Assembly: GCF_018491765.1 (NCBI RefSeq)
Contig: NZ_JABWCU010000005.1
Coordinates: 124,001 to 188,000 of the forward strand
DNA length: 64,000 bases
From: Novosphingobium profundi
Lineage (GTDB): Bacteria; Pseudomonadota; Alphaproteobacteria; Sphingomonadales; Sphingomonadaceae
Direction of reading: 5' to 3'
Shown here: positions 9,736 to 18,822 of the stretch, piece after piece
How positions within the stretch are numbered: the stretch's first letter is position 1
Layout: each line of letters opens with the position of its first letter
The notes under the pieces: generated by a model
The model's database searches: none
Told to the model about the DNA's origin: nothing
The model's input: the letters and a program-made list of their open reading frames with translations, nothing else
Made by a program: the position numbers and the translations under genes

Positions 9736-9778
9736 TTCGGTACCCTCCTGTCCCAAAATACGCTGCGCTGCACCCATC

Positions 9779-9792
9779 GGGTAGCGCTATCA
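9779..9792. promoter_or_regulatory. Putative LacI-type operator upstream of the TonB receptor
   Basis: The minus strand reads TGATAGCGCTACCC with a perfect TAGCGCTA core (9782-9789), 44-57 nt before the receptor start. It is near-identical to sites upstream of GH3 and between xylX and GH74, and followed by the same ATTTT as the GH3 site. It resembles the Caulobacter xylose-repressor motif from memory (TGTTAGCGCTACCA). Confidence 0.55.
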
Positions 9793-9886
9793 TTTTGCGA
9801 TGCAGTAAGCCGGACGGCGTCCTTACGTCTGAACATACTGCTCGTAGGGGCGGCTAGTATCACCACGGAAATAGGGGCGCAACACA

Positions 9887-9907
9887 AAATGTAGACCGCT
9901 AACATTT
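9887..9907. promoter_or_regulatory. Second dyad upstream of the TonB receptor
   Basis: AAATGT and ACATTT flank a 9-nt spacer. The minus strand contains TGTTAGCG followed by GTCTACA, a half-match to the operator at 9779. It could be an auxiliary operator or a chance dyad. Confidence 0.3.
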
Positions 9908-9981
9908 GTCCGACATGTGTTGCCGATTTTCGTCACATTGGCGTCAAGTGACCGGATCGCAATGCTTTTGTTGCGGGCAAG

Positions 9982-10001
9982 AGGGCGCGCTTGCGCGCCC
10001 T
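9982..10001 (-). terminator. Hairpin at the end of the esterase arm
   Basis: AGGGCGCG-CTTG-CGCGCCCT is a perfect 8-bp stem that begins within the TAG stop of the GDSL gene. No clear U-run follows. It separates the GH3/esterase unit from the receptor unit. Confidence 0.5.
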
Positions 10002-10794
10002 AATCGCGGTGATGTTGCAGGGCTTCGTCGATCGCCGAGGTGACGATCGGCGCCATCACCGCATAGCCGGCGGGAAGGGGATGCACGCCGTCGCGGGTCA
10101 GTTCGGGGCGGAGCAGGCCGGCGCTGTTGCGCATCGCGCTCTGGTAGTCGGCGAAGGCGTAACCACGCGCCTTGGCGAGCTTGCGCAACTGCTCGTTGAT
10201 CGTGCGCAGCTGCTCCGGGTGGCGCTCCTTCTCGACGTAGTCGGCGTCGGGGGTGTTGGTAACCGGCAGGATCGAACAGAGCACGACCGCGATGCCGTGG
10301 CGATCGGCGATGTCCGCCATCGCGGTGATGTTGGCGACGATGCCCTCGGTGCTCTCGACCTGGAGGAAGCCCGAGACGTCGTTGACCCCGCCCAGGATCA
10401 CCACCGCGCTGGGCTTCAGCGCGACGACGTCCTGTTCGAAGCGCACCAGCATCTGCGCGGTGACCTGGCTGCCGATACCCCGGTTCACGTAAGGCTTGCC
10501 GGGGAAGTAGCGCGCCAGGTCCCACAAGTCGGTGATCGAATCGCCCAGGAACACCACGCGCTTCTCGCTCGGGGCGGGCGGTGGCAGCGCGGCGTTGGCG
10601 GGGGCGTAAAGATAGCGCTCGCCGAAATCCTGCATCATCGAGGGCACGAGCTTGTCGCGAAACGGGCCCGCCCAGGGGCCCCAGTCGCGCGTGTCGTGGA
10701 CGGTGCGGCGCTCGGGGCTCGACTGGTAGTGGGCTGGTTCGCCCGCTGCGGTCAGCAGCATGGCGCCGGCGAGCAGGAAGGCGAGCCGCTTCAC
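10000..10794 (-). CDS. SGNH/GDSL-family esterase (probable secreted acetylesterase)
   Basis: 264 aa with a short signal peptide (MKRLAFLLAGAMLLTAAG). Block I is VVFLGDSITDLWD (Ser nucleophile), the Gly block is NRGIGSQ, the Asn block ILGGVNDVSGF, and block V DGVHPLPAGY gives the catalytic Asp and His. All four SGNH residues are present. Its ATG overlaps the stop of the alpha/beta-hydrolase upstream (ATGA), so they are co-translated. Deacetylation of xyloglucan galactosyl residues is inferred from context, as in Xanthomonas xyloglucan loci; other ester substrates are possible. Confidence 0.85.
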   Translation of the reverse strand: MKRLAFLLAGAMLLTAAGEPAHYQSSPERRTVHDTRDWGPWAGPFRDKLVPSMMQDFGERYLYAPANAALPPPAPSEKRVVFLGDSITDLWDLARYFPGKPYVNRGIGSQVTAQMLVRFEQDVVALKPSAVVILGGVNDVSGFLQVESTEGIVANITAMADIADRHGIAVVLCSILPVTNTPDADYVEKERHPEQLRTINEQLRKLAKARGYAFADYQSAMRNSAGLLRPELTRDGVHPLPAGYAVMAPIVTSAIDEALQHHRD

Positions 10795-11789
10795 GCCGAG
10801 AAGATTCCGTGGCGCGTGCCATAGGCGTGGAACAGGTCGGGCCAGGCATGCGCGGGGGTGTCGCTCTTGAGGCGCGCGCCGAAGCCGTGGCCGCCCCGAT
10901 CGAAGCCGTGGAACTCGACCGGGCGCTGCTTCTCGAGCATGGCGTTGTACATCGCCAGGCTGTTGCCGATCGGGACCAGCCCGTCGTCGCTCGAGGCGGT
11001 GAGGAAGACGGGCGGGGTGTCGGCGGTGACGCGGTTCTCGACCGAGGCGTATTCGGCCTCGGCGGCGGGCGCGCCTTCGCCCAGCAGGTTGTCGCGCGAT
11101 CCGGCGTGGGTGAAGGGCTTGCTGAGCGTGATCACCGGGTAGATGAGTCCGGCCAGGTCGGGGCGGGCGGACACGCCGTCGGCCTTGTCGACCGGCGCGT
11201 AGGTCTTTTCGTCGAAGCGGGTGGCGATGCTGCCGCCCAGGTGCCCACCGGCGGAAAAGCCGAGCACGGCAATGCGCTGGGGGTCGATCCCGAACTCGCC
11301 AGCGCGTGAGCGCACCAGGCGCATCGCGCGCTGTGCGTCCTGCAGCGGCACCAGGCCACGCTTGGCCCAGCCCTCATCGGGCAGGCGATAGGAAAGGATG
11401 AAGCAGGTCACGCCGCGCGCCGTCAGCCAGCGCGCCTGTTCCTCGCCCTCGTTGTCCCAGGCGAGGAAGCCGTAGCCGCCGCCCGGCAGCAGGATCACCG
11501 CCGAGCCGTCGCGGTAGGCGGGCTGGCGCACCTCGAGGCTGGGGGTGGCGATGCCGGTCAGCCAGCGGTCGTCGAAGCCGGGGTCCTTGCTGGTCTGCTG
11601 GACCTTGCGTTCGGGCAACTTGGCGGGAGCGCCGGGCGCCTTCCCCGGCCAAAGCGGGATCGAGGGGCCCGAATAGGTGAGCCCGGTCGAAATCGCCCGG
11701 GCCTTGTGCGAGGTGGCCGCGGCGGCGAGGCCGACGGCGGCCATGCCGCCCAGAAGTGCGCGGCGCGAGGTGGAGGTGGTTGCGGTCAT
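10791..11789 (-). CDS. Alpha/beta-hydrolase esterase with Tat-like signal
   Basis: 332 aa. The N-terminus TSRRALLGGMAAVGLAAAA is a Tat-type signal. The oxyanion segment LPGGGYGFLAW is at ~101-111, the nucleophile Ser179 is in GFSAGGHL, a likely acid lies in ASSDDGLVP, and the His is in FDRGGHGFG. This is the BD-FAE/acetylxylan-esterase-like fold family. It sits 13 nt after GH3 and overlaps the GDSL gene by 4 nt, so the three form one unit. A second esterase for acetyl decorations on hemicellulose is the likely role; exact specificity is unknown. Confidence 0.85.
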   Translation of the reverse strand: MTATTSTSRRALLGGMAAVGLAAAATSHKARAISTGLTYSGPSIPLWPGKAPGAPAKLPERKVQQTSKDPGFDDRWLTGIATPSLEVRQPAYRDGSAVILLPGGGYGFLAWDNEGEEQARWLTARGVTCFILSYRLPDEGWAKRGLVPLQDAQRAMRLVRSRAGEFGIDPQRIAVLGFSAGGHLGGSIATRFDEKTYAPVDKADGVSARPDLAGLIYPVITLSKPFTHAGSRDNLLGEGAPAAEAEYASVENRVTADTPPVFLTASSDDGLVPIGNSLAMYNAMLEKQRPVEFHGFDRGGHGFGARLKSDTPAHAWPDLFHAYGTRHGIFSA

Positions 11790-11802
11790 GTTCGGGGGCT
11801 CC

Positions 11803-14250
11803 TTACTTCGGGCAGACCGTTCCGGCGGGATCGGTGGCGATCTGCATGTCCGAGATCGACACCGCGAAGGGCGCCGCCGCGCTCAGCGTGAAGGGCGGGG
11901 TAATGCCGCCCAGGTACGTGCCATGATCGCCAAAGCACTTGAGCGAGATCTTGAGCTTGGCCCAAGTGCCCGCCTCGGCAAGCGCGCCATCGATGCGCAC
12001 CGCGCCCGAGCCCAGCGCCAGCGTGACCGGGCCCTTGGGCGCGGCGTCGAGGCGATAGGTCACTTCCACGTTCATGTCGGCGTTGGCCTCGCGCTCGAGC
12101 GAGAGGTTGGGGCCCTTGATCCGGGCCTTGGCGGCCGACGTCCAGTCGAGGCGGATGGCACCCTCCTGGCGGTCGGCGCTGTCGACGAGGCGCGTGCTCA
12201 CGCCCGCTTCGGTCTCGAGCGTGAAGGGCTTGTCGAGGATGCCCTTGGTGATGAAGCGGCTGGTGTTGGTGGCGCTGGCATCGATGCCGGGTTCCTCGCC
12301 GAGAGCGCCCACGTGGCCCGCCTTGGCATAAGTCAGGCCATAGCCGAGCGGGAAGAGCGGGTCGTAACCGGGTTCGCCCTTGTTCAGGCGGAACTGGGCG
12401 GCGGTCTTGGGCCAGCTGAACGCGAGCGTGCCGTGGAAGTCGGTCTTGCCGCCCACCAGCACGTCGGCGATACCTTCGCCTTCCGAGCCCGGATACCAGG
12501 CCGCGACGAAGGCATCGGACTGGTTCATCTCGGGGTTGACCCAGAGCGGGCGGCCCGAGAGGAACACCGAAACGGTGGGGATGCCTTGCGCCTTCAGCTT
12601 CTTGAGCAGTGCGAGCGCCTGCTTGTCGCCCGGCTGGAATTCGAGCGTACGCACGTCGCCGCGCAGTTCGGCGTAAGGCTCTTCGCCAAAGACGACAACC
12701 GCGACATCGGGCTTGGCGGTAAAGCTGCCGTCGACCGAGAGGGTCGCCGTGCCCCCACCGGCTTTCAAGGCGTCGCGAATCCCCGCAAAGATCGAGGTTG
12801 CGCCGGGGAAGTCGGCGTTGGTGTTGCCATCGCCCTGCCAGGAGAGCGTCCAGCCGCCCGACTGGCGGCCGATGTCGTCGGCCGCCTGCCCGGCGACGAG
12901 CACCTTCGCGCTCGTCTTGATCGGCAGCACGCCCTCATTCTTGAGGAGGACGAGGCTCTCGCGCACGGCCTGGCGGGCGATCGCGCGGTGCTCGGGAGCA
13001 CCCATGACCTTCTGCCACTGCGCCTCGTAGGGGCGGGCGGGATCGAACAGGCCGAGCTTGAACTTGACGCGCAGGATGCGGCGCACCGCATCGTCGATGC
13101 GGGCCTTGGGGATGGTGCCGTTCTTCGCCTCGCGCAGGGTCGCCTCGAACAAGCCCTTCCAGCTGTCGGGTGCCATCGCCATGTCGAGCCCGGCGTTGAA
13201 GGTGGCGGGGCAATCGGTGTTGGTGCAGCCCGGGATCTGGCCGTGGCCGTTCCAGTCGCCCACGACGAAGCCGTCAAAGCCCATGCGGCCCTTCAGGACG
13301 TCGGTCAGCAGCGCCTTGTTGCCGTGCATCTTGATGCCGTTCCAACTCGAGAACGAGGCCATCACGGTCATCGTGCCGGCGTCGACGGCGGCGGGGTAAC
13401 CCGCGTCGTGGACGGCGATGAGGGTGTCCTCGTCGACGCGCGTGTCGCCCTGGTCGATGCCGTCGGTGGTGCCGCCATCGCCGAGGAAGTGCTTGACGCT
13501 CGCCGAGACGTGGCCGGTCTGGACGGTGTTGGCGGTGCCGGGCGCGCCCTGCAGGCCCTCCACCATCGGTCCTGCGTAGGCGGCGACAACTGCGGGATCT
13601 TCCGAATAGCCTTCGTAGGCGCGGCCCCAGCGTCCGTCCTGGGGTACGGCCAGGGTCGGCCCGAAGGCCCAGTGGATGCCCGAGGCGGCGGTTTCGGCGG
13701 CGGTGGCGCGGCCGATCTCGCGCATCAGCGCGGGGTCGTGCATCGCGCCAAGGCCGCTGTTGTGCGGGAAGAGCGTGGCGCCCACCACGTTGCTGTTGCC
13801 GTGGACGGCATCGATGCCGAAGATGATCGGGATCGCGACGTGGCCCTTACGCTGTTCCATCGCGACCGCGTTGAAGGCCTCGCTGGTGGCGATCCAGGGC
13901 TGGGCGTTGGAACGGTCGGGCGCGCCGATCGGGGGCGAGTTGCCGCCCGCGAGAATCGAGCCGAGCGGGTATTCGCGCAAGTCCTCGGGCGTGATCGCGG
14001 CGGTGTCCGCCTGGATCATCTGGCCCACCTTTTCGCGCAGTGTCATGCGGGCGAGAAGGTCGGTGATCCTGGCCTCGATCGCAGGATCGATGAAGTCGGG
14101 GCTCTTCGCGGCGGGCCACTTGTCCGGATGGACCGGCGTTGCAGCGGGGGCCTTGGCTGCCTCGGGTTTGGCCAGGGTCGGCTGGGCCAGTGCCAGCACG
14201 GCACACGAACCGAGCGCAAGTCCTTGCGCGATGCGGTGGAAACGCCTCAT
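11803..14250 (-). CDS. Glycoside hydrolase family 3 beta-glucosidase, exported
   Basis: 815 aa. A signal peptide covers ~1-27 (LALGSCAVLALAQPTLA). The TIM-barrel domain carries GIDAVHGNSNV at ~145-154, RWGRAYEGYSEDP at ~207-219, and KHF at 253-255. The nucleophile Asp332 lies in FVVGDWNGHGQ. The alpha/beta sandwich follows (LVLLKNEGVLPI, VVVFGEEPYAE), then a C-terminal beta-sandwich extension of ~150 aa, like ExoP-type exo-beta-glucan hydrolases. Role inferred: removes glucose from the non-reducing ends of de-xylosylated xyloglucan oligosaccharides. It is divergent from lacI with an operator-like site ~50 nt upstream. Confidence 0.92.
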   Translation of the reverse strand: MRRFHRIAQGLALGSCAVLALAQPTLAKPEAAKAPAATPVHPDKWPAAKSPDFIDPAIEARITDLLARMTLREKVGQMIQADTAAITPEDLREYPLGSILAGGNSPPIGAPDRSNAQPWIATSEAFNAVAMEQRKGHVAIPIIFGIDAVHGNSNVVGATLFPHNSGLGAMHDPALMREIGRATAAETAASGIHWAFGPTLAVPQDGRWGRAYEGYSEDPAVVAAYAGPMVEGLQGAPGTANTVQTGHVSASVKHFLGDGGTTDGIDQGDTRVDEDTLIAVHDAGYPAAVDAGTMTVMASFSSWNGIKMHGNKALLTDVLKGRMGFDGFVVGDWNGHGQIPGCTNTDCPATFNAGLDMAMAPDSWKGLFEATLREAKNGTIPKARIDDAVRRILRVKFKLGLFDPARPYEAQWQKVMGAPEHRAIARQAVRESLVLLKNEGVLPIKTSAKVLVAGQAADDIGRQSGGWTLSWQGDGNTNADFPGATSIFAGIRDALKAGGGTATLSVDGSFTAKPDVAVVVFGEEPYAELRGDVRTLEFQPGDKQALALLKKLKAQGIPTVSVFLSGRPLWVNPEMNQSDAFVAAWYPGSEGEGIADVLVGGKTDFHGTLAFSWPKTAAQFRLNKGEPGYDPLFPLGYGLTYAKAGHVGALGEEPGIDASATNTSRFITKGILDKPFTLETEAGVSTRLVDSADRQEGAIRLDWTSAAKARIKGPNLSLEREANADMNVEVTYRLDAAPKGPVTLALGSGAVRIDGALAEAGTWAKLKISLKCFGDHGTYLGGITPPFTLSAAAPFAVSISDMQIATDPAGTVCPK

Positions 14251-14297
14251 GTCATCCTCGTCCTGATTTGTCTGGCGCGATCCTAGGGAAGGAAAAA

Positions 14298-14311
14298 TGA
14301 TTGCGCTACCA
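14298..14311. promoter_or_regulatory. Putative LacI-type operator between GH3 and lacI
   Basis: TGATTGCGCTACCA, followed by TTTT, lies 48-61 nt upstream of the GH3 ATG and 66-79 nt upstream of the regulator ATG. It shares GCGCTA(C/T)CATTTT with the site at 9779. Placement suits repression of GH3 and autoregulation of the LacI gene. Confidence 0.55.
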
Positions 14312-14376
14312 TTTTCCGCAAGGGTGAATTTTTTGGCATGTCTATGCCTTTTGCGAAGTCCTGCTAGACTTATCGC

Positions 14377-15471
14377 ATGTCAGATAGTGAGCGCAAACGG
14401 CGAACCTCCAAATCCCGCCAGACCGGAGCCCCAACGATCGCGGATGTCGCGGCGATGGCAGGAGTCTCGATGATGACCGTATCGCGCGTCATCAACGCCG
14501 AACCCAAAGTGCGGCAATCTACCCGCGATGCCGTGAACGAGGCGATTGCCAAGCTCAATTACGCGCCCAACCGCGCCGCGCGCAGCCTGGCCGGGGCCTC
14601 GCAGATCCGCGTCGGGCTGCTCTATTCGAACCCGTCCGAGGCGTTCCTGTCGGCCTTCATCGTCGGCTCGCTCGAGGAGGCGGGGCGGCTCGACGTGCAG
14701 ATCGTGATCCAGAAGGTGGAGGAGGGCGAGGCGCTCGGTGCGGCGGTCGAGCGCATGCTCGCGGGCGGGATCGACGGGGTGATTCTTCCGCCGCCGATCT
14801 GCGAGGCGGCCGAAGTGCTCGACATGCTCGCCAAGGCCGACGTGCCCACCGTCGCGGTGGCCACGCCGATGGAGCCGCAGGGCATCGCCACGATCGCGAT
14901 CGACGATGCCAGCGCCGCGCGCGAGATGACCACGCACCTGGCGGGCCTGGGGCATGAGCGGATCGGTTTCATCGTCGGCCATCCCGACCTTTCGGCGAGC
15001 GCCGAGCGTCTCGCGGGTTACCGGCAGGGATTGCTGGACGCGGGCTACAGGTATGACGAGGCCCTCGTCGCGCAGGGGTTCTTCACCTACCGTTCGGGGC
15101 TCGATGCGGCCGAGGAGCTGCTTTCGCTGGAGAACCCGCCGAGCGCGATCTTCGCGAGCAACGACGACATGGCCGCTGCCGCCGTCGCAGTAGCGCATCG
15201 GCGCGGGCTCGACGTGCCGGGCGATCTTACCGTCTGCGGGTTCGACGACGTGGCGATGGCGACGACGATCTGGCCCGAGCTGACCACCATCCACCAGCCG
15301 ATCGCGGCGATGAGCCGGCAGGCGGTGGAAATCCTGGTGACCTTGCTGCGCACCAAGCGCATCGCCGAGATCGGGGGGCAGCGCGTGCTCGTCGACTACC
15401 GCCTCGTGCGCCGCCAGTCCGACGCCGCGCCGCGCCGGCGTCCCGCGACACGGGTGCCGGCGACGGCCTGA
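14377..15471 (+). CDS. LacI-family transcriptional regulator
   Basis: 364 aa. A LacI helix-turn-helix (TIADVAAMAGVSMMTVSRVI) lies at ~20-39, then the hinge region (YAPNRAARSLAG), then a periplasmic-binding-like sensor domain (IRVGLLYSN, AGGIDGVILPPP, HLAGLGHERIGFIVG, AIFASNDDMAAAAV, VCGFDDVAMAT, TTIHQPIAAMSRQAVE). It is the only regulator inside the glycan locus, divergent from GH3. The repeated operator-like sequence in three promoters is its likely target, with xylose or a xyloglucan sugar as inducer (inference). It may be the counterpart of Caulobacter XylR; orthology cannot be proved from this window. Confidence 0.93.
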   Translation: MSDSERKRRTSKSRQTGAPTIADVAAMAGVSMMTVSRVINAEPKVRQSTRDAVNEAIAKLNYAPNRAARSLAGASQIRVGLLYSNPSEAFLSAFIVGSLEEAGRLDVQIVIQKVEEGEALGAAVERMLAGGIDGVILPPPICEAAEVLDMLAKADVPTVAVATPMEPQGIATIAIDDASAAREMTTHLAGLGHERIGFIVGHPDLSASAERLAGYRQGLLDAGYRYDEALVAQGFFTYRSGLDAAEELLSLENPPSAIFASNDDMAAAAVAVAHRRGLDVPGDLTVCGFDDVAMATTIWPELTTIHQPIAAMSRQAVEILVTLLRTKRIAEIGGQRVLVDYRLVRRQSDAAPRRRPATRVPATA

Positions 15472-15486
15472 GGAAGGGAAGGGGTT

Positions 15487-15507
15487 TCGAGGGGCAGGGC
15501 CCCTCGA
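15487..15507 (+). terminator. Hairpin after lacI
   Basis: TCGAGGGGC-AGG-GCCCCTCGA is a perfect 9-bp stem 15 nt after the lacI stop, between convergent genes. There is no strong U-run. Confidence 0.5.
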
Positions 15508-15571
15508 GTTCCCGATACCTTTGCGGGCATTGCGGCCCGACGCGTCATGCCGCGCGGGGCCCCGTCGGACT

Positions 15572-16411
15572 TCACGCCGAGCGGATCACCATTTCCAGCG
15601 AAATCGTCTGCCCCGGCGCGAGCGCCTGCGGTTCAGGCCCCATGTGATTGACCGCATCGGGCATCGTCGTCTGCGGCTCGGCGCAGAAGAAGTCCGCGCC
15701 CTGCGGCACGAAGAGGTGGAGGAAGCGCGTGCCTTCGCTTTCGAGAAGGAGATCGCCGTCCTCCCGGCCGATCCGCAGCGCGCCATTCCAGCCGGTGTAG
15801 CAATTGTCGACGAGGTGGGGGCGCTCGAGCGTCGCGGGCGTGCGCCAGTCGCCCAGCGCATCGGGCGTGGCTTCGTGCGTGGGCAGCATGTCCGCGTCGG
15901 CGAGCCAGACGCTGCGGGCCTGGAATTCGAGGGCAGTCACTTTCGCGCGCGCGAACCAGGGGTGGAAGCCAAGCCCTGCAGGCATGGCGCGGGTATCGGT
16001 GTTGCTGAGCGTGAGGCGCGCGGTGAGGCCTTGGGGGCTCAGCTCCAGCACCTGCTCGAGCGTGAAGGACCAGTCCCAGCCTGCATCGCGTTCGTGGGCG
16101 TGGACGAGCGTTACCGCGTCTTCGCGCTGCGCGCGCACCTGCCAGTCGCCGAGCCAGGCGGTGCCGTGGATCGGGTGCGCGATGGCCGGATGGTTGGGGG
16201 CGAGGGCATGCGCCTCGCCCTGCCAGGTGAAACGCCCGTGGGCGATCCGGTTGACGTAAGGGGCGAGCGGGAAGCAGGCGCTTTCGAGCGGCTCGGTGCT
16301 GCCCTCGGGCATGGCGCGCAGCACGTCCGCGCCACCCCGCGTGACGCTGCGGACCAGGCCGCCGTGCACCGGATCGAGGGTGAGCGCCCAGTCCCCGCTC
16401 GCGATCCTCAT
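15572..16411 (-). CDS. Aldose 1-epimerase (mutarotase) family protein
   Basis: 279 aa from the ATG at 16411, which overlaps the transporter stop (ATGA). Motifs are galM-like: FPLAPYVNRIAHGRFTWQG, HPIHGTAWLGDW (His that protonates the ring oxygen), GLGFHPWFAR, and the C-terminal FVPQGADFFCAEPQTTMPDA with the Glu/base segment. No signal peptide, so cytoplasmic. As last gene of the xylX-B-C-porter operon it probably interconverts anomers of imported xylose (or glucose) so the beta-pyranose reaches XylB. Exact sugar is inferred. Confidence 0.85.
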   Translation of the reverse strand: MRIASGDWALTLDPVHGGLVRSVTRGGADVLRAMPEGSTEPLESACFPLAPYVNRIAHGRFTWQGEAHALAPNHPAIAHPIHGTAWLGDWQVRAQREDAVTLVHAHERDAGWDWSFTLEQVLELSPQGLTARLTLSNTDTRAMPAGLGFHPWFARAKVTALEFQARSVWLADADMLPTHEATPDALGDWRTPATLERPHLVDNCYTGWNGALRIGREDGDLLLESEGTRFLHLFVPQGADFFCAEPQTTMPDAVNHMGPEPQALAPGQTISLEMVIRSA

Positions 16412-17841
16412 CCTTCCATGTCCTCCAGCTCGCGCCCGCGCGTCTCGGTCACGGTCGCGCGCACGAAGAAGAACGAGACAAAGGCGGCCAGGGCATAGAG
16501 CACGTAAGTGATCGAAAGTCCGGGCGTGACCGCCAACGTCGGGAAGCTCACCGAGATCGCCGCGTTGGCGATCCACTGCGCGAAGCCCGAGACCGCCAGC
16601 GCCGAACCGCGGATCTGGTTGGGGAACATTTCGCCCAGCATGACCCACATGACCGGGCCCCAGCTCACATTGAAGAACACGGTATAGAGGTTGGCCGAGA
16701 CGAGCGCGACGAGGCCGAAATGGCCGGGCAGGACGAGGCTGCCGTCCGCTCCGGTCACCGCGGTCGAGAACGCCCAGGCGACGAGGGCAAGCGTCACGGT
16801 CATGCCCGCCGAGCCGATCAGCAGCAGCGGCTTGCGCCCAATGCGGTCGATAAGCGCGATCGCGACGAGGCAGGCGCCGATCGAGAGCGCGCCCGAGATG
16901 ATGTTGATCTGGAGCGCGAAGTCCTCGGTGAAGCCGACCGCCTGCCACAGCGTGGCGCCGTAGTAGAACACCACGTTGATGCCCACCAGCTGCTGGAAGA
17001 TCGCGATGCCGATGCCCACCCACAGGATCGGACGGATCTTGCCGGTGGTCTTGTCGACGAGGTCGGAAAGCTTGGGACGGTGATGGTCGGCAGCGAGAGA
17101 GGCTTCGATCTCGCCCACCTTGCGCGCGGCCGTCGCGGCGCCGAACAGGCGGGTGAGAACGTCCTGCGCCTCGTCCTTGCGGCCACGCGCGACCAGATAA
17201 CGCGGGCTTTCGGGAATGCCGAGCAGAGCGAGGAAGTAGATCAGCGCGGGGATCGCCTGGAGCCAGAACATCCAGCGCCACGCGGCAAAGCCCAGCCACA
17301 GCGTCGCAGTCGAGCCGCCGGCCCAGCGCGCGAGCACGAAGTTGGCGAGAAAGGCGCCGGTGAGGCCGGTGATGATCATGACCTGCTGCACGCTCGACAG
17401 GCGCCCGCGCACTTCGGCTGGCGTCATCTCGGAGATGTAGACCGGTGAGGTGACGCTGGCGGCGCCCACGCCCAGGCCCCCGATGATGCGCGCGAAGATG
17501 AACACGGCGGAGGAGCCGGCCGCGCCGGCGAGCAAGGCCGAGCCGAAGAACAGCACGGCGGCCAGCATCATCGTGCCGCGCCGCCCGATCCGGTCGGACA
17601 GGCGCCCGGCGATGAAGGCGCCGAACGAGGAGCCCACGAGGATCGCGCCGACGTTGATGCCGATGCCGAAGCGACCCAGCTGGAAGGCGGCTTCGAGCCC
17701 GTTCTGGGTGCCGTTGATGACCCCCGAATCGTAGCCGAACATGAAGCCGCCGATGGTGGCGACGGCCACCACCAGCGCGACCAGCCGCGTGTTGATCGCG
17801 AGCTTGTCCCCATTCGGCCCGTCCATTGCTGGCCTGTGCAT
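16408..17841 (-). CDS. MFS sugar porter (xylose/hexose:H+ symporter family)
   Basis: 477 aa with 12 predicted membrane spans. Sugar-porter signatures are GYDSGVINGTQNGL in TM1, GRLSDRIGRRGTMM after TM2, RIIGGLGVGAASVTSPVYISEM in TM4, PESPRYLVARGR at the end of the first half, QQLVGINVVFYYG in TM7, and the terminal ETRGRELEDMEG (PETRG-like). XylE-like sugar contacts (QQ..NVVFYY) are kept. The ATG at 17841 has an AAAGGA site 10 nt upstream; an ATG at 17826 is an alternative. Its place between xylC and the epimerase gene suggests xylose as the main substrate. Confidence 0.9.
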   Translation of the reverse strand: MHRPAMDGPNGDKLAINTRLVALVVAVATIGGFMFGYDSGVINGTQNGLEAAFQLGRFGIGINVGAILVGSSFGAFIAGRLSDRIGRRGTMMLAAVLFFGSALLAGAAGSSAVFIFARIIGGLGVGAASVTSPVYISEMTPAEVRGRLSSVQQVMIITGLTGAFLANFVLARWAGGSTATLWLGFAAWRWMFWLQAIPALIYFLALLGIPESPRYLVARGRKDEAQDVLTRLFGAATAARKVGEIEASLAADHHRPKLSDLVDKTTGKIRPILWVGIGIAIFQQLVGINVVFYYGATLWQAVGFTEDFALQINIISGALSIGACLVAIALIDRIGRKPLLLIGSAGMTVTLALVAWAFSTAVTGADGSLVLPGHFGLVALVSANLYTVFFNVSWGPVMWVMLGEMFPNQIRGSALAVSGFAQWIANAAISVSFPTLAVTPGLSITYVLYALAAFVSFFFVRATVTETRGRELEDMEG

Positions 17842-17910
17842 TTCAGTCGTGTCCTTTCCCGTGCGGTCGGTGCGTCTTGTGTGGCGCGAATTTGCCGACC
17901 GGCTGTGAAT

Positions 17911-18783
17911 TTACGTGTTGGCGCGCCGTGGCGGCGCAGCGGGCACCTTCACGCGGAAGGTGAAGAGATCGCCGGCCATGGGCTGGGTGGCAAGTTCGTC
18001 CTCGCTCAGGCCCTGACGCGCGGTGGTGGCATAGGCGGTGCACCCGTCGGGTCCGCCGAGCGCGATCTTGGTGATGTTGCTAACCGGGAAGAACACCTCG
18101 TCGGTGAGTGTGCCGTCGGGCGCGAAGCGGCGCGCCGCCGCGCCGCCGAAGAAGCCCTGCCAGATGCCGCCCTCGGCGTCGCAGATTGCGCCGTCCGGGT
18201 GGCCCCAGTCGGCGCGTTCGGGGGTGTCGAAGTCAAGGAACAGGGTGCCGCTGTCGCAAGTCCCGTCGCTGGCGATCTCGTGGCGGATCACCTGCCGGCC
18301 GAGCGTGTCGACGTGGTAGAGGTACTGGCCGCAGGGCGAGATCGCCGGGCCGTTGGTGATCGTGATCGGGGGAATCGCGGACTGGCGCACGGAGCCCTTG
18401 TCGAGCACGAAGACGACGCCGCTCGCGCTTTCCTCGAGGTTGTCCATCGAGCCGAACCAGATGCGGCCTTCACCGTCGATCGCGGCGTCGTTGAGGCGGT
18501 TGTCGGGCAGGTCGGTGTGGACTTGCGCGATGCGGGTCAGGCTGCCGTCGGCGGGGTCGAAGCGGTGCGGGCCCGACTGGAGCCCGGCGATCAGCCCGTG
18601 CGTCGCGCTCGGCAGGACCCAGCCGACGTGCTCGGGAGTGGACCAGCGCTGCGCCGTGCCGGTCCCGGTGTCGACCCGGAAGATGGTGTTGCTCTTGATG
18701 TCGACGAACCACAGGGCCTCGTCGATCCACGCAGGGCCCTCGCCCAGCTGCGCCCCGATCGTCAGATAATGGTCAGCCTGCAT
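17911..18783 (-). CDS. xylC: SMP-30/gluconolactonase-family D-xylonolactonase
   Basis: 290 aa, a six-bladed propeller of the SMP-30/regucalcin family. Metal-binding elements are visible: LGEGPAWID (Glu) near residue 15, DNRLNDAAIDGEGRIWFG (Asn/Asp) near 98-114, ITNGPAISPCGQYLYHVDT (Asn) and HPDGAICDAEGGIW (Asp). It follows xylX and xylB exactly as in the Caulobacter xylose operon, so hydrolysis of D-xylono-lactone to D-xylonate is the likely step. The symbol rests on context plus family, not direct identity. Cytoplasmic. Confidence 0.8.
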   Translation of the reverse strand: MQADHYLTIGAQLGEGPAWIDEALWFVDIKSNTIFRVDTGTGTAQRWSTPEHVGWVLPSATHGLIAGLQSGPHRFDPADGSLTRIAQVHTDLPDNRLNDAAIDGEGRIWFGSMDNLEESASGVVFVLDKGSVRQSAIPPITITNGPAISPCGQYLYHVDTLGRQVIRHEIASDGTCDSGTLFLDFDTPERADWGHPDGAICDAEGGIWQGFFGGAAARRFAPDGTLTDEVFFPVSNITKIALGGPDGCTAYATTARQGLSEDELATQPMAGDLFTFRVKVPAAPPRRANT

Positions 18784-18822
18784 CTCTCTCTTCCCTCGTC
18801 TCGTTCGTGTTGACCTTGGGGA

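Noticed and set aside
5971-9894. 1307-codon plus-strand open frame
   Set aside because: It lies antisense to the TonB receptor and halogenase genes, is Arg/Gly/Val/Glu-rich without domains, and follows codon-bias shadowing in high-GC DNA.
15572-17299. Fusion of transporter and epimerase suggested by one long open frame
   Set aside because: The N-terminal part is an out-of-frame reading of the MFS gene; the epimerase has its own ATG at 16411 overlapping the MFS stop.
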